Of a DNA stretch of 64,000 nucleotides, positions 61,426-64,000 are shown piece after piece. The stretch spans positions 120,431 through 184,430 of the forward strand of contig JAIXQA010000075.1 of assembly GCA_027485915.1 (NCBI GenBank). Reading direction: 5' to 3'. The notes under the pieces were generated by a model. It ran no database searches and was not told the DNA's origin. It saw only the letters and a program-made list of their open reading frames with translations. Made by a program: the position numbers and the translations under genes. The first letter of the stretch is position 1, and each line of letters begins with the position of its first letter. The stretch is from Alphaproteobacteria bacterium (lineage in GTDB: Bacteria; Pseudomonadota; Alphaproteobacteria; Caulobacterales; Aquidulcibacteraceae).

Positions 61426-62171
61426 GCCGACCGGTGCAGACCGCCCGGCTCGACCGCCTATTAGCCAATATGGGCTATGGCTCACGGCGCGATATTGGCT
61501 TGATGACGAAAGCGGGTTGGATTTCATTGGATGGCGAGATCGTGCGCGATGAGGCCGCCCGTGTGCGGCTGGAAGCCGATTTATCAGCTCGTCTCTTGAT
61601 CCGTGGCAAAAGGCTCGATCCCTTACCCGGCATGGTCATCATGGTGCACAAGCCCTTGGGCGTGACTTGTTCGCGCAAAGAGGCGGGCACACTTATCTAT
61701 GACCTCCTGCCCGACCGTTGGCGGGCGCGCGACCCCGCTTTATCTACAGTCGGGCGGCTCGATAAAGAGACCTCCGGCCTCATTCTCATGACCGATGATG
61801 GCGACCTGTTGCACAAAATCATCTCGCCCAAGCACCATGTGCCCAAGCGCTATGTCGTTACGCTGGATCGGCCGCTGAACGGCCTTGAGGCAGCCACTTT
61901 TGCTGCAGGTGGTCTTATGCTTGACGGAGAGACCAAGCCACTTTTGCCGGCAGAGCTCGAGGTGACGGGGGAGCGCTCAGCCACTTTGACCTTGCATGAG
62001 GGACGCTATCATCAGGTACGGCGGATGTTTGCCGCCATTGGCAATCACGTCACTGGCCTTCACCGCGACCAGATTGGCGCGTTGAGCCTGCCAGAAGACC
62101 TAAAGGCCGGCAGTCTGCGCCTGATGACCGAGGCCGATGTCGCAAAACTATTTGCGGTTCCGGCCAAGTAA
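61422..62171 (+). CDS. rsuA: 16S rRNA pseudouridine synthase, RsuA-like
   Basis: 249 aa. S4 domain RLDRLLANMGYGSRRDIGLMTKAGWISLDG, then MVHKPLGVTCSRKEAGTLIYDLLP, the catalytic VGRLDKETSGLILMTDDGDLLHKIISPKHHVPKRYVVTL, and LTLHEGRYHQVRRMFAAIGNHV. The words HEGRYHQVRRMFAAIG are typical of RsuA (U516 of 16S rRNA). Overlaps the rsmC-like gene as ATGA. Confidence 0.92.
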   Translation: MSRPVQTARLDRLLANMGYGSRRDIGLMTKAGWISLDGEIVRDEAARVRLEADLSARLLIRGKRLDPLPGMVIMVHKPLGVTCSRKEAGTLIYDLLPDRWRARDPALSTVGRLDKETSGLILMTDDGDLLHKIISPKHHVPKRYVVTLDRPLNGLEAATFAAGGLMLDGETKPLLPAELEVTGERSATLTLHEGRYHQVRRMFAAIGNHVTGLHRDQIGALSLPEDLKAGSLRLMTEADVAKLFAVPAK

Positions 62172-62213
62172 GGTCACGATCGAGAGACAATAAACAAAAA
62201 CGGGAGGTCCGCC

Positions 62214-63539
62214 ATGACCAAGAAATTTATAAAAGCGCGCTGCATATTACTCGCTTTTGCTGGCACATTGACTGCCGGGGCAGCCTTGGCCCAAGCACCG
62301 GCAACGCCACCAGCGCCTCAACCACGCTTAGATTGGCAAAAGTCTGGCTATAATGTTGGCTTCCCAGCGCCAGCCGATAAGCGCGTCACCCGCGACAATG
62401 CCCTTGTTTATCCCTATACAGGCTGGAGCTATCAGCATGTGCGCGAGTTGTTTCCAACCCGCAGCGTGGCGCGCGGTGGCCCGGTAAGCCCATTACCCAG
62501 CCAGCCTATCTCCCTCGATGATCTGACGTTTACTGTGATGGATCTCGGCGGTAATCGCCGTCCGATCAGCTGGGCTGAGTTTGAAGCCGAAACCCATACG
62601 GATGCCATGCTCGTCTTGCATCAGGGCAAGATCGTTTATGAGCGCTATGCCAATGGCATGGCACCAGAAAGTCAACATTTGCTGTTTTCAGTCACAAAGT
62701 CGTTTGTTGGCCTGTTGGCAGAACTTTTGATCTATGATGGCAAATTGGACGAGACCGCAAAGGTCACGACCTATGTGCCAGAGCTTGCAGGCTCAGCTTG
62801 GGAAGCAGCAACGGTGCGCGATCTGATGGATATGCGCGACGGGGTTAGCTTTGATGAAAACTATGCCAATCCCAATGCTGAAATTCACCGCTATGCTTTG
62901 GCTTGGGGCTGGGGGCCGGCCAATATCCCCGCACCCAAGGGCGTTTATGAAGCTCTCCCGACGCTCAAAACTCGCTTTGCAGAGTCTGGTGGGCCATTCC
63001 GCTACCGGTCTGCGGCAACAGATGCATTAGGTTGGGTGATTGTGCGAGCAAGTGGGCAGAGCCTTGCTAGCCTCGTCTCAGAACGGGTTTGGAAGCGTTT
63101 GGGCGTTGACCATGACGCAACCTGGGCAATTGACCCAGCTGGTCAGGAAATCGCGGCAGCTGGCCTGAATGTTACAGCCCGTGACCTTGCACGTTTGGGC
63201 GAGATGCTGCGCCAAGACGGCCGCTTCAATGGTGCGCAAATCATTCCGGCAGCGGTCGTACAAAAGATCAAGGCAGGCGGCGATAATGCTGCGTTTCGGG
63301 CTTCAAACCCCATTCCGGCGCGTCTCAATTGGTCTTATCGCAGCCAATTCTGGATCAGTCATGATACCAACCAAAGCTTCAATCTGTTCGGAGTGGCGGG
63401 ACAGCGCGTCTATATCGACCCCAAGAACCAAATCGTGATCGTCCGCTTCGGCAGCCACCCCGTTCTGTCTAACCTCTACACCGCCGCCATTCATGATGCC
63501 GCCTTTGGGGCCTTGACGACAAAACTAACGGGACGGTGA
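62214..63539 (+). CDS. Serine hydrolase, class C beta-lactamase-like (copy 2)
   Basis: 441 aa with a Sec signal peptide (CILLAFAGTLTAGAALAQ). SxxK is S159-V-T-K162 in LLFSVTKSFVGLL; Tyr motif YRSAATDALGW. AGQRVYIDPKNQIVIVRFGSHPV takes the place of the KTG strand. Same plan as the gene at 27929 (GSAWEAATVRDLMDMRDGVSFDENYANPNAE compared with its GSAYDDVTVEQLL and WNEDYEDPNSD), so the two are paralogues. RBS GGGAGGTCCGCC. It may be an esterase or peptidase of the periplasm. Stop is followed by the 63.5-kb repeats. Confidence 0.88.
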   Translation: MTKKFIKARCILLAFAGTLTAGAALAQAPATPPAPQPRLDWQKSGYNVGFPAPADKRVTRDNALVYPYTGWSYQHVRELFPTRSVARGGPVSPLPSQPISLDDLTFTVMDLGGNRRPISWAEFEAETHTDAMLVLHQGKIVYERYANGMAPESQHLLFSVTKSFVGLLAELLIYDGKLDETAKVTTYVPELAGSAWEAATVRDLMDMRDGVSFDENYANPNAEIHRYALAWGWGPANIPAPKGVYEALPTLKTRFAESGGPFRYRSAATDALGWVIVRASGQSLASLVSERVWKRLGVDHDATWAIDPAGQEIAAAGLNVTARDLARLGEMLRQDGRFNGAQIIPAAVVQKIKAGGDNAAFRASNPIPARLNWSYRSQFWISHDTNQSFNLFGVAGQRVYIDPKNQIVIVRFGSHPVLSNLYTAAIHDAAFGALTTKLTGR

Positions 63540-63582
63540 GGGGACTTTGTACCAGATCTTGTGCCGCAGACCGGCGGAGGTC

Positions 63583-63679
63583 CCCGCTCTCCACCGCGTT
63601 CCGGCGGGGATGGCGGCGGTTTTGAAGGGCTATCTAGTCTCGAAGCGGTTTTGGTGATCCCTTTGGTCCACCAAACCGC
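63583..63679. repeat. 90-bp repeat unit, copy 1
   Basis: CCCGCTCTCCACCGCGTT through to CCACCAAACCGC. It ends in a hairpin GCGGTTTTGGTG...CCACCAAACCGC (63645-63679) with arms almost fully paired. Copy 2 is at 63846. Confidence 0.75.
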
Positions 63680-63727
63680 AAATGAAATTGTTTTGACGAC
63701 CCAGATGTCGCGCTCATCCTCGATCAT

Positions 63728-63761
63728 CCATTTTGGTGAAACAGGGTTTTCACCAAAATGG
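63728..63761. repeat. Perfect 14-bp hairpin repeat
   Basis: CCATTTTGGTGAAA, loop CAGGGT, TTTCACCAAAATGG: all 14 pairs match. Same element as 34345-34379, also followed by GTCTA. Confidence 0.85.
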
Positions 63762-63845
63762 GTCTAGATGGAAAAATCCTCAAGCAATGTCATCCCCGAT
63801 GGCGTCAGCCAATCGGGGATCTCCTGCCGCAAAGTCCCCTGAGGC

Positions 63846-63933
63846 CCCCGCTTTCCAGCGGGGATAGCGGTGGTTTTGAAGAGCTAATTTGTCTAGAAGC
63901 GGTTTTGGAGATCCCTTTGGTCCACCAAACCGC
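63846..63933. repeat. 90-bp repeat unit, copy 2
   Basis: CCCCGCTTTCCAGCGGGG through to TCCACCAAACCGC. Same order as copy 1: GCGGGGAT, GGTTTTGAAG, then the hairpin GCGGTTTTGGAG...CCACCAAACCGC at 63899-63933. Confidence 0.75.
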
Positions 63934-64000
63934 TTTGAATAGCGTGATCGGGCGATCTGACGAGTCAAGTCCGCTTCGCGCCGCTGCGCGGCAGATTTCC

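Larger units (their letters stand above)
63540..64000. repeat. Gene-free stretch of modular intergenic repeats, second site
   Basis: About 460 bp to the window end with no credible gene. It holds two copies of a 90-bp unit (63583-63679 and 63846-63933), a perfect hairpin (63728-63761), a block like the one at 34040 (63789-63840), and the tail CCGCTTTGAATAGCGTGATC (63930-63968), 32 of 39 bases equal to 34406-34444. So it shares parts and order with the 34-kb stretch. Confidence 0.8.

Noticed and set aside
63541-64000. CRISPR array
   Set aside because: Only two long units with unequal content and no regular spacers; no cas genes.

Overview
The window reads as chromosome from a flagellated, aerobic alphaproteobacterium of the Caulobacterales / Hyphomonadaceae type. 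Supporting signs are fliX (the class II flagellar regulator known from Caulobacter), near-perfect CtrA boxes (TTAA-N7-TTAAC) in front of fliX and between fliO and flgB, a strong sigma-54 promoter in front of flgF, an alphaproteobacterial BamF/DUF3035 lipoprotein, a MarR/OmpR pair shaped like PetP/PetR, a three-gene bc1 operon and an NADP-isocitrate dehydrogenase of the eukaryote-like type. The genus cannot be fixed from sequence alone. I see no rRNA, tRNA, CRISPR array, transposase, integrase or prophage gene. Genes are dense, often overlap by 1-8 bp, and most are core genes.

Layout. 1-5.0 kb (minus): a catalytically degenerate dihydroorotase-like pyrC' cut by the window edge, pyrB, a methyltransferase and a Nudix gene in one overlapping operon, then mutL. 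5.0-9.4 kb: BamF-like lipoprotein, lspA, a WYL regulator divergent from argJ, mutT and a 58-aa Flp pilin missed by the ORF track. 9.4-17 kb: NDUFAF5-like methyltransferase, comF, CPBP protease, rluB-like, acyltransferase, trmJ, icd. 17-24.4 kb: DUF4345/HxlR pair, prs, pgeF, NDUFAF7-like methyltransferase, lgt, ubiK-like, ybjN-like, proC, TetR. 24.4-34 kb: histidine kinase, response regulator and MarR, ilvE, serine hydrolase, Nudix, a 26-aa membrane microprotein, a hybrid kinase with a degraded ATP domain, an SDR with folB, and a NAD(P)HX dehydratase. 34.0-34.5 kb is a gene-free, hairpin-rich repeat stretch. 34.5-41 kb: ppk2, rsmE, alternative oxidase, gshA, an outer-membrane barrel candidate, hemF, trmL. 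41.2-43.9 kb: petABC. 44.1-60.4 kb: a large flagellar region (flbY/flgN-like, flgJ, flgI, fliX, dksA-like, flgH-A-G-F, fliL-M, DUF6468, motE/pflI-like, a giant tetratricopeptide-type protein, fliP-O, flgB-C-fliE). 60.5-63.5 kb: rsmC-like, rsuA-like, a second serine hydrolase. 63.5-64 kb: a second repeat stretch related to the one at 34 kb.

How it fits together. The flagellar genes supply basal-body rod, rings, C-ring and export parts. Their control signals follow the Caulobacter order: CtrA for early (class II) units fliX, fliOP and flgBC-fliE, and sigma-54 for the later flgF-G-A-H unit. Respiration is branched at quinol: bc1 plus an alternative oxidase, with two homologues of mitochondrial complex I maturation factors and a PetPR-like regulator. 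Several genes act on rRNA and tRNA (rsmE, rsmC, rsuA, rluB, trmJ, trmL).

Most worth a second look: the inactive-looking PyrC', the hybrid kinase with a broken ATP-binding domain, the dispersed modular repeats at 34 and 63.6 kb, the 26-aa membrane microprotein, the orphan Flp pilin overlapping mutT, and the 1258-aa exported protein inside the flagellar region. I found no clear-cut new multi-gene system.
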